Positions 11,211 through 24,195 of a DNA stretch of 64,000 nt are shown in pieces. The DNA is from Engraulis encrasicolus (lineage: Eukaryota > Chordata > Actinopteri > Clupeiformes > Engraulidae). The notes beneath the pieces were generated by a model. That model saw only the letters and a program-made list of their open reading frames with translations, did no database searches and was not told the origin of the DNA. Both the position numbers and the translations under genes were made by a program. The stretch covers positions 24,644,067-24,708,066 of the forward strand of contig NC_085865.1 in assembly GCF_034702125.1 (NCBI RefSeq), in the 5' to 3' direction. The stretch's first letter is position 1. The number at the start of each line of letters is the position of its first letter.

Positions 11211-13398
11211 GGTCTGCACTACCTGAAGGAACTCGCCTGCAATAATATCTACACGCACACACGCATGACCCCCTCGACCACACACACAGACAGAGAGGGA
11301 GAGATGGAGTGGAAGAGAGAGGAGTGCTAGGGGCAGAGATGAAGAGTTGAAGAGTGAGAGTAAAAGGGAGAGAGGGAGAGAGGGAGAAACTTGGTTGACG
11401 GGAGAGAGGGAGAGTCTCAGGGAGAGAGATGAGAGATTAACGTTAAGAAGGGGGGAAAGTGGGGTCTGTCTGAGCAAACAGTACAGTACATGTCGTCCCA
11501 TGTTAACATCATGAGGCAGACATGTGACTTTTTTGTAATAAACAATAATCTACAGGGCCTCACATTGCTCATATAAATGCATGCTGATACTGAACCAACA
11601 GTGCAGCAGACAGAATACAGTAGATCAACCCACTCCTTCAAATTAAGTACTTGTGAGGCATGGTAAAAGACAACACATTGTATACATGTAACGGTATGTC
11701 ATGTACATGAACATTCAGCTACAGCTAATAGATCAGACAGACACTGGTGGGCTGAAGGAGCACCAGAAGGACACTGATGTTTGAGAACTTCAGCAACTTC
11801 ATATCTGAGGCGCATTTGACTGTAACCAGTATACAGGAAGCCGTCAAGCGGGTATCTGTGAGCTGGAAAAGTGGCCAGTGCTTCCTCTGGGACGTGGGGG
11901 TTATCATCCTATAGGAAACAGAGCGGAGGCTGGGGGCTGGGTCAGCTGGATTTACATGTACAACAACGGCGGCTGTTATGTAAACTAGTGGAAGGTCATG
12001 ACCTGCAGACTTGATAAGAAAAGAACGACAAGAATTCATCTTACTTATAATGTAGAATATTATGATGCCAGATCTTACATATTATAGAATATTATGCTGC
12101 CTGTAATACATATAGTTACTGATATAAAAGTAGGTCGATTTGGACACTTTTGCACACAAAATGGGGAGAAGTGGCCATGTTTATCTGAATTGAAGATTCA
12201 CATATAGTGAGGGGCTGCTAATTGGGTTGTTAAGAGAACTGCTAGCCAGTTATTCTTGCACGACATTCAGCCCTCAGTGTGAGACGGCTGTGCCTGTGTG
12301 TTATTAATATCCATGTCAGTGCTCAACGTCTCAGCCGACAGCTTAGCCTACCCATGTGGTCGCAGGTAGTAAACAGTCTGTTCTGTGATAGACAAGGAGA
12401 TTGGGTGGGAGGGGCTTTACAGAACCTAATCCCAGCACTGCCTCTGCAATGACAATGATGGTCGTGTCATCATAATTTCCCTCGATTCAGCCACCCACAT
12501 CCCCATCCACATCCACATCCCCATCCGCAGTGTTATTTTGGTGCTGTGTGGAGTGGAGTCCTTTACGGGGCTTAACAGGGCTCATGCAGACATCACGCCG
12601 TCATGGCGGGCAACGGTGCTGAAAGACAGGGCAGGTCAACGGATGAAACGGGGCGGTGGCTCGCGGCTCGTGGCTGACATTGGTCACTCAGTCACACGCT
12701 GCGTATTAGCACCGTTACCGCCGCCTCTCACTCTATTTCTAGTTCCACACACCCACCAGGGTCTCTCTCAGCCTGGGCTCAGGGCCTGCCTGTCGCTGGA
12801 CAGCTGTTCCACTCCACTAATTAGGTCAGATCATGTCAGCATTGCCCCCTGTTTACATCAGCCTGGTATTTAAAGGCACTTTGTGAAGTCCACAAATCAT
12901 ACAATATATATGTACTAGTGTTATTCAAAAGAGCAACATTTAATGCAAATAACAGAAATATTACGCACTCTTACCTACTACTGAATAAAATGAACCATTG
13001 GCAAATTCAAGTTTAATATTGAATAATCAATTGACAATCATGAAAATCGTGAAAATAAGTATTGCAATGCATTGTCATGAATCGATGCAGTATATCGTGA
13101 AAACGATTTTGTTTTTGCACATCCGTATACTGTATATGAACATAACATACTTCGTACAAGGAACACAAGGGTATTTCCACCTGTACTCAGCTCCATCAAC
13201 TGATCTGATCTGACATAGTCAGTCATGCAGAGTGGATCACACCCGTCACTTGCGTAATAGATGCCGCAAGATGAAAATGAGCTGCTTTGCAAGAAATGGT
13301 CACACCAGAAGTTGTATTCAAAACAAGACACGACAAGAGAGGGGGTGGCTGTTTAACTGTTGTTTACTGTACAACCACTGAGTTTACTGTACAACTAC
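11211..13398. other. upstream/intergenic DNA without recognised genes
   Basis: Contains GA-rich purine tracts (11280-11460) and otherwise single-copy-looking DNA. It includes a short CCATCCACATC-type repeat at 12490-12530 and a fragment near 13020-13110 with ATCGATGCAGTATATCGTG, which resembles hAT-type subterminal sequence. No supported exon. Confidence 0.4.
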
Positions 13399-13411
13399 TG
13401 TGTGTGTGTGT

Positions 13412-13468
<57 letters not shown>

Positions 13469-13481
13469 CGCGTGTGTGTTC

Positions 13482-13521
<40 letters not shown>
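13399..13521. repeat. (TG)n microsatellite with TTCGCG interruptions
   Basis: A TG array interrupted twice by TTCGCG at about 13467-13485. It is followed by a GTGGGAGTGTGAGAGTG-type imperfect run to about 13560. Confidence 0.95.
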
Positions 13522-13524
<3 letters not shown>

Positions 13525-13559
13525 GTAAGTGTGGGAGTGTGGGAGTGTGAGAGTGTGAG

Positions 13560-14824
13560 GGAGGGCGTCTGCTACCACGGTGATAACCCCCTTACCCGGT
13601 GCTAACTTTACAATCCTAGCACGGGCACAGGTAATCTGGGCTAAGCCCATCAGAGCTGCCGCGGCTACTGCACTGTACGTCAGACCACCTGCTGCTCAGG
13701 GCACTGTGTGTGCGTGAATGTTTGTGTGTGAGAACTCAAGTTAACATTCACTGAAACTAAAGAGAGAAAAAAACACACAAACAGTTCTAAGGCAGTTTAG
13801 ATTATGAGACTCCAGCATGGATGTTATTACGTACACATCGGTACATGAAATAGGGAACACTGTAGGGCAAGGTTAAGTCTAAATTGTAAAGAATTAGCAA
13901 GATTAGCAAAGTCAAAAGGTGGAGGCTAAGGATCAAGTCCGCATTGCCTATTATATAGTGGCACGCTACGGTAGTGTGCTGCTGGCACAACTTCCATGCT
14001 GTATCCCTGGCAGGCAGCCAAGTCAGAAGGTTACCTTATATTTTTTGAAGTCGGCTCAACTGCTTATTTCTGTAGCCACTGCAATGCTTTATGATCCCTT
14101 GTTATGCTCCCATTTTTATACATCTACAGTATACCAGAGTTCATAAGCTGAGGTAATATATTTTAGATAAAGGGCAAGCTGTTCAGTGCTGACAGGTTTT
14201 GAACGGATTGCTGCAGCACACATGAACAGATGTTCTGGTTTGGAAAAGGCATGCACTTCTTTCCCTCCCCTGCCAGAGCTGTGTTGGAATTCAGTCGAGA
14301 AACGACGTAGCCGGCTTGGGTGTGATGGGATATTCCATTGAAGCAGTCAATGCACCATTACGGTATGTGATCTGGCTCCTGGGCTATTTCACTGGGAACT
14401 GGTGAGTCAGAACCTCAGTGGAGGTGATAAACATGAGCAGGGCTGCTGACAGTTTTGGCAGGGCCCGGGACAAAGTCATCTGAAAGGGACAAAAACCCAT
14501 ATACAATACACAATGTAATGAAGACCCAATTCTGGGCCTCCCCTGCCCGTGGGCCCAGGACAACTAATCTGTTTGCACACCCCACAATTGACTTTCCTGA
14601 GCATGAACACACCGGATGACACCTAGGTCAAGGAGGAGTGCCAAACAGTCTGATGTTACACGAACCCTAGTCTTCCTCAGCAAAGACCATTAAAGCTTCC
14701 TGTAGACAGTATACTATTACAAAAGGAAGCAATCATGTGTCTGACAAGACACATGGGTCTGACAAGACACATCGGGAGAATTCACCTTCCAGATTCTGTG
14801 TAGCGTATTCTCATTCTGAAAGTG
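13560..14824. other. intergenic DNA without recognised genes
   Basis: No supported gene. Around 14435-14600 a block with GCAGGGCCCGGGACAAAGTCATCTG (given as GCAGGGCCCGGGAC and AAAGTCATCTG) looks like a dispersed fish repeat, but no ends could be set. Confidence 0.35.
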
Positions 14825-15204
14825 TCTGTGGACAGTGTTGGGTAAGTTACTTTTTTAAAGTAATTGGTTACTTTACTTTAGTTACTGCTTTCAATTGTAA
14901 TTGAATTACTTTACTTATTACTAAATTTAAAAAGTAACTTGTTACTTATTACTTTACTTTTCGCGGGAAAAGGGATTTTAACCAGTGTAGTGGCACAACT
15001 CATAATACACCTGCTTCCCCAGGTTGTAGGCCGGCTGTGTAGATATTTTAATATGGGAAAACTGTACCTCTATGGAATCCCTCATATAGGGCCTAGGGTT
15101 ATTGTCATTCTCACATCTAAAATGCTTTTCATGATTGCCCTGTAAGCTTAGTCCTATTGATAACAGTGTCAATACATTTGAATCTAGTCTAACATTACTC
15201 CATA

Positions 15205-15330
15205 GAATAGAATAGAATAGATTTTTATTGTCATGTCAGCATGAAAATTGCCTTTGGTCTCACAGAATAAAAACAGAATGAGTAGGGTGAGGTGGCCATA
15301 CCAAACAGAAAAGTTGTAGGTAAGGACACT
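15205..15330 (-). mobile_element. LINE 3' end fragment nested in the hAT-like element
   Basis: On the minus strand this reads GACAATAAAAATC and then TATTC repeats, a LINE-type 3' end with a pentanucleotide tail (15205-15222). It resembles the 3' end of the larger LINE at 15755. How far it extends to the right is unclear. Confidence 0.55.
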
Positions 15331-15754
15331 CTAGGCTTACATATCCTCTCCTAGATGTTGCACCTTAGCCTTTCAGTTTCCTGATTAAAAACGTCCTTGG
15401 ATTGTATGCATCAACATTATTATTAAGGATTCTACGGAATGCAGAATTCGTTCGTGCTGGAAGATGGTGTGATCTGGCACATTTTAATAGCCTGAAGAAC
15501 GGCCTCAACGCAGTAGTTGCTTGTGCTGTTGTTCTCACGTTATTCCCAATTAGTCTACTTGATTCGCGCTGGCTGCTGCTGCAGACGGAGCTACCCAAAC
15601 ATTTTTTTTGCATTGTATCTAACCAATATGTCATCAGTGAGCACAACAGAGGCCATGGCATTTGCGATGGGTACAGCTGTTTCATTCATGCATTTGCGCA
15701 ACGGTTGACTCGGAATGACTGTAGATTGAACTGTGCAGCGAATCACTTTCACTT

Positions 15755-17345
15755 TAGAGTAGTAGAGAGAGTAGACTTTTATTGTCACTATATAAATATA
15801 GCGAGATTATGTTTAGTAGTAACCCACAAATGCCCACAAAAAAAAGTAAATAAATAATATATAAAAATCCATAAAAATCCATGTGCATCTCACAGTATCG
15901 ATAGTCCTGAAGTATTGAGGGGGGGCAGGTGACGTATTGAGTTCAAGAGTCTAATGGCAGTAGGGTAAAAGCTGTCCTTCATTCTCGTAGTGCGGGCACG
16001 CAGAGTCCTAAAGCGCCTGCCAGATGGTAGCATGGTGAAGAGCCTGTGACCAGGGTGTGTGTGATCTTTAAGGATGTTTAATGCTCTGTTTGTGCAGTGT
16101 GTATGGTGGATCTCCTCAAGTGTGGGTAGTTGGCATCCAATGATTCTCTCTGCTGTTTTAATGATGCGCTGTAACATCATCTTGTTGTCGTGTGTGCAGC
16201 TGGTGTACCAAGATGTAATGCTGTATGTAATTCACCTGTAGAAGTTAGTGAGCAGATCTCGTGGTAGCTGGGCCTTCTTTAGAGTGCGAAGGAAATATAG
16301 CCTTTGGGATCCCTTTTTAGCCATTGCAGAGGTGTTGGCGCTCCATGACAAGTCCTCGCTGATGTGCACACCCAGGAATCTGAAGCTCTGTACAACCTCC
16401 ACTGGCTCCCCTCCGATGTTGATGGGTTGGTGGTAGTGGTTGCCCTTGCCCGAGTCCAGGATCACCTCCTTCGTTTTCTTGGAGTTCAGGGCCAGGTTGT
16501 TGTCTTGGCTCCAGCGTGCCAGCTACTCCACCTCCTCTCTGTAGGCCGACTCGTTGTTGTCAGAGGTCAGGCCAATCACGGTTGTGTCGTCAGCAAATTT
16601 AATGATGGTGTTTGTGCTGTGCTTAGGATCACAGTCATGAGTGAAGAGGGAGTACAAAAAAGGGCTCAACACACATCCCTGCGGCGCACCTGTATTTAGG
16701 GTGATGGGTCTTGAAAGATGTTTTCCCATGCGTACAGACTGAGGTCTGTCACTGAGGAAGTCCAGTATCCATCTGCAGACATGGGGACTGAAGCCGAGGT
16801 TGTACAGCTTAGTGGCCAGCTTGATAGGGGGAATGGTGTTAAAAGCGGAGCTGTAGTCAATGAACAGCATTCGCACATAGCTGTTTGGTTTCTCCAGGTG
16901 TGAGAGGGCAGTGTGAATGGCCAATGAAATGCCATCCTCTGTAGATCTATTCGCCCTGTAGGCAAATTGATGCGGGTCGAGGGATGGTGGAGTGATGGAC
17001 TTGAGGTGTGCTAGCACCAGTCTTTCAAAGCATTTCATCACAATAGGTGTGAGTGCTACAGGGCGGTAGTCATTGAGAGACTTGATGGCCGCCTGCTTGG
17101 GAACAGGAACGATGGTACTGGTTTTCAGACAAATGGGGACTGCAGCTTGTTCTAGGGAGATGTTAAATATGCAGGTAAAACCTCGTGCTCGCTTAACCGA
17201 ACCTCGTGCTCGCTTAACACCAGGCCTACATGTGGGGCATTGTCTATCAGTTCAGTTGGGGAGTGAGGGATGGGTCCCTCATCTAACCGTGCAAAAAAGT
17301 TGTTGAGGTCATCCGGGAGAGTTGAATTGTGAGATCTGGGCAGAC
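15755..17345 (-). mobile_element. 5'-truncated non-LTR retrotransposon (CR1/L2-like LINE)
   Basis: A minus-strand LINE with a recognisable reverse-transcriptase frame and a 3' end GACAATAAAAGTCTACTC near 15755-15785. The 5' end is lost near 17345. The placement in CR1/L2-type LINEs rests on the FADDTTVIG motif and the style of the C-terminal region, and is tentative. It is nested in the hAT-like element 14833-17987. Confidence 0.8.
15890..17160 (-). pseudogene. LINE reverse transcriptase, broken by two nonsense codons
   Basis: A reverse-transcriptase domain lies in one minus-strand frame. It has [11 protein letters not shown] near 17080, [11 protein letters not shown] (motif A, catalytic Asp), [13 protein letters not shown] (motif B) and FADDTTVIG (motif C, the catalytic Asp pair). 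The thumb/connection region follows, then a C-terminal tail with RRFRTLRARTTR ending at 15890. Two in-frame stops interrupt it: TAG at 16525-16523 and TGA at 16234-16232. The frame is otherwise continuous, so the copy is relatively young. The endonuclease domain is absent through 5' truncation. It is not a host gene. Confidence 0.85.
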
Positions 17346-17995
17346 AGGGGTTTTAAAGAAAGGTTAGAATAAAACTTTCCAGTCGGATATCGATCAGTTT
17401 TTCCGGACTGTACACTGCACATGCACTTACTGATTGTAAACTGACACTATATCTAAGTAAAACAATATTAAAAACTACAAAAAAGAACAAAAAGTGGCAT
17501 TTGTTTTGGGAGCTCCGGGCTGCAGCATCTAGATGCGCCGCCATGGCAACGAGAAAGAAACCTTTCACTTTACCTGGCGTAATGTTAGAAAAAAAATGAT
17601 GGTGGAACTCCAAGTATTGTAGTATGTGTTAAGCACATCACAGCGCAACGGGCTCATGAAAGTCCCAGTGAAAGACCTTGCATGCACGAGGAAGGAACAT
17701 CAGTCTGCGTGTGCGTGCTCTCACACACCCTCACCCGAGAGCTCGAGAAGGGCTGGGGGAAAAAACAGCCCAGACGGAGAGCTTTGCGCATCTAGAACTA
17801 ATATCAGCAAACCTGAAGATGATTTAAAGGCTCAAATAACGAGTAACGACCGTTACAGCAGTGCAGTAACTGTAATTACGTTACTGAAATTTGAAGAGTA
17901 AGTTAATGCGTTACGTTCCTAAGTTACTGCCAAAAGTAATTAAATTACGTAACGATGTTACTTTGTAACGCATTACCCCCAACACTGTCTGTGGA

Positions 17996-19560
17996 CAACA
18001 GTATCTGCTAAATAAACAAAACGACAGGAGGAAAGTGAATTATCCTACTTTGATAACTCCTAGCTTAGTCTTGAATGACTTCATCAACTACAGTATACAC
18101 GCATAATAGAGTGTAAATGGCTTACTTGAAATGCACAATCATGGCTCGCCTTGCGCTGCACGCCGGGCTTCAAACTGTAAACACCCCATGTGATTATGGA
18201 ATAACACACACGGCTATGGCCTAAACAATGTCACTGGAAACTAAAATGCTAATTAGCCTGCTGGTCTGTTGAGAAGTCCATTCATTCATATCCCACCACC
18301 AACATCCGATCAGTGGCAGAACAGCAGTGACAATAAAGTCAGTTGTTGTTTTCCCCTATTAATCTCGGCAAAAGGGGTTGGTGATCTGATCTCTCCATCT
18401 ATGCTTTGCTTCACACAGTATGGGGGTGGGGCGCTGAGTTGCACCACCTAGCCCCACATGGAGTGTGTATTGTCTGCGGGTGTGTGCGTGTTTTCTCTGT
18501 GGGTTTCTTTGTGTGTGCGCATGAGACAGAGAAAGAGAGAGAGCGTGGAAAAGAGATTGTGTGCGCGTACGTGCGTGCGTGTGTGTTGATGTTCAGTGTG
18601 AATGTGTGCATTAGTGTGTGTGAGCGATACTGTGTGTGGGTGTGTGTGCGTGTGTGTGTGTGCATGTGTGTGAGGGAGAAAGCGAAACAGAGAGGGAGAG
18701 AGAGAGAGCAATAGTGTGTGTGTCAGTGTGTATGTGTGTGCACCCATAGCATAATAGGGAGTAGGGTTGCAATGGAAGATAGCATCTTTCCACCGCACTG
18801 CACTCTTGTCTATCTCAGCATTTCGATCTGCGCGAGTTCCGCACTGTACTGTACTGTGCCGCTCCAAGCCAAGTTGAGACCCAGCCTCCGCAATGTGTGT
18901 TTGTGTACACGTGTTTGTGTGTGTGTACGTATGCGTGCGTGCGTGCGTGCGTGCATTTATGTCACTCCGAGCTCCGAGTTGCGACCCAGCCTCCGCAGGA
19001 CTCTTGTGCTACACGGCCCCTGATTCGGCGATTCGGCAGACTGCTCTGCTCTCTGTGCCAAACCAGACTGCTGAGGAACAAATACAGCCAAAACACTTAT
19101 TATCCTCATATTGCCTTACAGTACAACAAAGAGGTTGCGGCTCTCTTCCCTCCCTCCCCACTTCTATCTTCTATCTGCCTCCCTGGCTCAAGTAGCACCT
19201 TCCTTTGTTTGGGTACGTCCTAGTCATACAAATATTAAATAAGTGACATGTCTCATATATTTGCTCCCAATGAATGTTTTTGAGCTATTTGCCTCGAATG
19301 GTAGAGAGAGTTTGGACGTTCCAATTCATTTAATATTTTTAAGCCCTGGACAGTGAGACTTTGGAGACTAGTGAGGGTGGTGAGTGCGAAACACCATTCC
19401 CTGTCCTCACCTGAGTGTCTCACTGAAAAAGGTGATGTGCACCACTGCTTATTGTGCACAACAAAACATAAACTGCCCTTCTTTCATTCCTCCCTTCCTC
19501 AATCCCTCCCTTCCTATCCCCAGTAGCCCATTCCTTCATCTGACTGCGTTCTGACTGGTG
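17996..19560. other. intergenic DNA with impure TG/GA tracts
   Basis: Includes degenerate TG/CG-rich runs at 18480-18750 and 18890-18955. The sequence GCGACCCAGCCTCCGCA near 18978 echoes GAGACCCAGCCTCCGCA near 18877, a local duplication of about 100 bp. No supported gene. Confidence 0.45.
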
Positions 19561-19564
19561 TCCA

Positions 19565-19780
19565 TAGCCGTAGTCTAATAGTTAGGGAGGTGGTCTTACG
19601 ATCAAAGGGCTGCAGGTTTGAATCCCACCTGTACCCCTCCCTTCACCTCCATCCATGGCTGAGGTGCCCTTCTGCAACCTGCCTAACCTCCCATTGCTCC
19701 AGGGACTGTAACCAATACCCTGTAAATAACTGGAAGTCACTTTGGAAGTGTCAGCAGTGTAATGAAATGAAATGTAATGT
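19565..19780 (+). mobile_element. tRNA-derived SINE with fish-type 3' tail
   Basis: The A-box-like TAGTCTAATAGTTAGGGAGG is at 19571-19590 and the B box GGTTTGAATCC at 19615-19625. The body leads to GGAAGTCACTTTGG, then GTGTCAGCAGTGTAATG, a degenerate form of the common fish tail. It finishes with AATGAAATG-type repeats. It is not a tRNA gene, because the body continues well beyond the tRNA-like head. Confidence 0.8.
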
Positions 19781-20050
19781 CCTTCCTCCATCCACAGCCG
19801 CACAGTGAGGTTTGCATTGTTTATTCAACACTAATGGACAGTGCCATGTTATGCACTGCAATGTTCATTCAGCCGAAAAAACGAGGGCTGGTTTTTCAGC
19901 TTTGCTGTGCCGTACTTGGCTAATGAAAAAGCAGTAAACGGTGGCAGAGTCATGCTGTGTCTCGCTGTACTGGGTAGATAACGGGCAGTAGAAAAGGGCC
20001 TCGTAATGGCCCCCGTGGTGCTGGTGCTGGTGCAATGACTGCCACAGGCC

Positions 20051-20264
20051 CAGGGTTGCCAGATAAGACTGATGATTTCCAGACCAAAAAAATGCTAAAA
20101 ACCCACCTGGAAGCACTGAATGCTATCCATTTTCAACTAATTTCTATTGATTACTATGGCCCTAAATCTGCAGATAAACCCACCCAAATGCCCTTTTTGG
20201 CCTTTTTTTTAACCCACAGACGGACATCCTAAACAGCAGGAAACCGCCCAATCTGGCAACACAG
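20051..20264. mobile_element. short terminal-inverted-repeat element (hAT-like MITE)
   Basis: The left end is CAGGGTTGCCAGAT. The right end in reverse complement is CTGTGTTGCCAGATTGGGCGG. The size and termini resemble abundant fish hAT-type MITEs. The flanking 8-mers match only partly (CACAGGCC against CTAGGTCC). Confidence 0.6.
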
Positions 20265-20359
20265 CTAGGTCCCCAGAGGTGAGTGAGGACGCTGGTGTAA
20301 GTGGATATCAGGCCCCCTCCCCACACACTCCAACCACCAGCCCAGCCCCTCAGACCCAG

Positions 20360-21180
20360 CCCCTCAGTCTGCCGTGTCTCTGCAGTGATTGTAATAGTAG
20401 TGGTGGAGGGAGAGGCTGTCATGGGGAAGCTACAGTAGAGGAAATACAAAACCCAGGTAGCTGATGGTGCATTATGCGGAAAACACGAGTGGGACATGCT
20501 GAATGATAGTCAACAATCTCAGTCTCAAAGACAACCTGAATATTAATTATGGCAATGCAATTGTTAAAGGTAGTGCACTTTTCATTAACAGAAAACAAAA
20601 AAAGCAAGCAAGCAAGCGCTACTCAGTGACGCATGAGCTCAGTCTGCCTGTGTGTCTGTCTTATTGACAATGTTTTGTATGAATTACAAGTACACCACTG
20701 TAAAGGGATAGCACACCAGCCCCCATCGACTCAGTCTGCTGATCTGCCTTTACTGTAATAGTGGTGCTGGCAGAGGTTCTGTCATAGCAGAGACAGGGGA
20801 GAGAAATACAAAACCCAGCTAGCTGACTGTGCAATATGGAGAAACATGGGTGGGACTGAGGACATGCTGTCTCAAGGGCAGCTTGCATACCAGTTATGAT
20901 GATGTTAAATACTTCAAATGAATATAATAATACACCAAAATAAATACATACATAAATGTAATTTCTGTCAGCCGGATGATGATGTGACTGAACAAAACAT
21001 TCTATATGAATTAAAGGTGAATGAAAACGAAAACATTCTCTATGAATTAAAAGTATGCCTGTGGAAAGAGAAAGCACACCAACAGATCCCACCCTCTCCG
21101 GTCTGCAGTTACTGTAATAGTGTATGGGGTAGCAGTATCATTGTAAAGACAGGAGGTGTGAAGGAGGTCTAGCTGACTAA
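20360..21180. repeat. three-copy diverged tandem repeat, about 360-bp unit
   Basis: TGTAATAGT is followed by a repeated context of TACAAAACCCAG, TAGCTGA, TGTGCA/TGCATTATG and GGGACATGCTG. These blocks recur at about 20390, 20753 and 21112, spacings of about 363 and 359 bp. No coding potential. Confidence 0.75.
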
Positions 21181-21554
21181 GCACGAACGAGAAGCATGGC
21201 AGGACTTCCTGATGCCACACAAAAACCTAACCCTGAAACTCTGCTACATTTGGCCTGACAAACTATTTGGAATATAACTGTATAGATTTTGCACCATTAA
21301 TATACAATATTAACATGATATTCACCTAATGATCTTTTGGCTGAGAACACAAACAGGGCTCCTCTTACAGTAGGATATTAGACCTCTCTGAGCAACTGAA
21401 ACATGACAACACTCCAGCCTTGACAAGCTACAAAGTAAACATATTCAATAGACATATATTGTTTCTTAGAGACAATAATCTCCAACACTGATATCAGATA
21501 TGGTGCTTCAACACTATCAGCCCTGGGTAGTAGGACATGCTAAAAGATCAGACT

Positions 21555-21810
21555 ACTAAACTGGAGTCTGTGACAACCAGAGGCACAAATAAGAAAGATG
21601 ATAATCTACAACAAAATTGCATTTTAGAGTCCAGTTTGTCAATGAAGCAGGAAAGTCTGAATGATCAGAGTCTGCCATCCTCTCTGTAGCCCCCCTGAGC
21701 AAGAGTCTATGATACAACCAGAGGCACAAAAGTGAAAGACGATAAACTACAGCCATATTCTATGTCATGGCTGTATCCAGGTTGTCCAAAAAGCAGGAGA
21801 ATCAGTTCAG
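21555..21810. repeat. two-copy tandem repeat, about 141-bp unit
   Basis: ACAACCAGAGGCACAAA occurs at 21573 and 21714, followed in both copies by GAAAGA, CGATAA/TGATAATCTACA and an AAGCAGGA block. Confidence 0.65.
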
Positions 21811-22114
21811 GATGCAGAGATGGTTGGAATGGAGTGGGGAGGGGGGTGGATTTGAGTACAGGAGAGAGAGAGGCGGATATCGCGTGAGTAGCGGGCTTTC
21901 CAGTGAAACTGTACAGCCTGGAGGAAGTGTAAGCTGATAGGGGGTCAGAGACCAGGCGACACCTGAGAAGGCACAGCATCTCTGGGGCTAAAGAGGAGAG
22001 GATGAATTGAAATGCTCCCCTTTGGCCCAGCCCACACTCTCACACTCAAAACAAAGACTGGATTTATTTGCATTGTGTTGCACTGTACACATGGTCTCTC
22101 TCTTACATACAACA

Positions 22115-22300
<186 letters not shown>

Positions 22301-22659
22301 GCTCTGCTTATCTTGGTCATCTCCATATGGAAAACAATTTCCTCATAAGCCCCAAAATGGTCCAAATAGTCAAAATTATCGCTGTTGATAGCAAAACAGT
22401 GCTACGAGCTGTATGAAATGGTGTGTACACACTTAAGCCCTAAAATGAGACTATGTGGTATGAAAAAAGCCCCGATGGAAAAGCTGGCGCATGAAATCAC
22501 TCAGGGGCGAGCAGGGAGGGACGGCATTCGCTCAGTCAGACGTGCTGTGATGTGGGAGGGGCGTTGCCAAGGGATACTGCACTCAGGTGTGAAATTCGCC
22601 AGGCTCACAGCATGGAATATGACTGTGTGTGAGTGAGTGAGTGAGTGAGGGCGTATGTA

Positions 22660-23451
<792 letters not shown>

Positions 23452-23519
23452 GCCCCATGTGGGAGACAGAAGACTGGAGACTGTTGTCCGCCTGCAGTGT
23501 GCGGCAGAGCACATGCTGT

Positions 23520-23725
23520 ACTCTCCTCTCCTCTCTTTCCCTTCCTCTCATCTCATCTCCTCTCCTCTTCCTTCCCCATCCTCCTCTCTCCTCTCCTCTC
23601 CTTTTATCTATTTTCCCCTCCTATCCTCACCTCTCCTCTTCCTTCCTCACCCACTCCTCTCATCTCATCTCCTCCTCTCCTCTTCCTTCCCCATCCTCTC
23701 CTTTCTTCTCCTCTCCTCTCCTGCG
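23520..23725. repeat. polypyrimidine tract, CTCTCCT-type repeats
   Basis: About 200 bp of nearly pure C/T on the plus strand, built from CTCCTCTC and CTTCCTTCCCCATCCT blocks that repeat at least twice (23566 and 23681). Confidence 0.9.
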
Positions 23726-23789
23726 GTTTGCGCCCTGCTGTAGCAGCCTCTAGTGCACACCTCACGCCTCACACACACACATGAACACA

Positions 23790-24195
23790 CAAAAACCCAG
23801 AGCAGGCAGCATCCATGGGCTAAAGCCTCCCACATGATGCTTGACTACAAGCCATAATACCTTAATTGTCATCAGGACCAACTCATTATCTCTTCTCTGC
23901 TCTACTCTGTAATATGAAAGCAAAACCCAAAAAGCAGGCAGAATCCACGGACCAACGCCCCTTGTATGATGCTTGGCTGCAAGCAATAATTCACCTTCAT
24001 TTTCTTCAGGAGGACCAATTAAGTATCTCTACTGCTCTACCCTACATGAAAGCAGAAACAGAAGAGTAGACAGACAGCATCCAATCCCTAACAACTGATG
24101 CTTGACTGCAAGACATAATTCACAACCATTTGTTCCATCAACAAAAGTATCTTGATTTTTTTCCACTACTCCACTTGACACATGAAAGCAAAATA
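23790..24195. repeat. three-copy tandem repeat, about 130-bp unit
   Basis: GATGCTTGACTACAAG-type blocks lie at 23835, 23968 and 24097 (spacings 133 and 129). Each is preceded by AAGCAGGCAG/AGACAGACAG and CATCCA, and each is followed by an ATGAAAGCA block that closes the unit. Confidence 0.8.

Larger units (their letters stand above)
14833..17987. mobile_element. hAT-like DNA transposon, host of nested LINE insertions
   Basis: The left terminus is CAGTGTTGGGTAAGTTACTT. The right terminus in reverse complement is CAGTGTTGGGGGTAATGCG. The element is flanked by a perfect 8-bp duplication, TCTGTGGA, at 14825-14832 and 17988-17995, the hallmark of hAT insertion. Subterminal AAGTAACTT/TTACTTT motifs fill both ends. 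The total of 3,155 bp includes LINE-derived sequence (15205-15330 and about 15755-17345), so the element proper was much shorter. No transposase was recognised in the remaining sequence. Confidence 0.85.

Noticed and set aside
16523..17041. Endogenous retrovirus or host reverse transcriptase
   Set aside because: The motif arrangement and C-terminal region are of the non-LTR type, with no LTRs, protease, RNase H/integrase or envelope nearby.
17626..17901. Plus-strand 91-codon frame in the hAT-like element
   Set aside because: There is no recognisable transposase motif. It lies in the subterminal region of the element.
19571..19640. Functional tRNA gene on the plus strand
   Set aside because: It is the tRNA-like head of a SINE followed by a body and a fish-type tail. 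No complete cloverleaf can be drawn.
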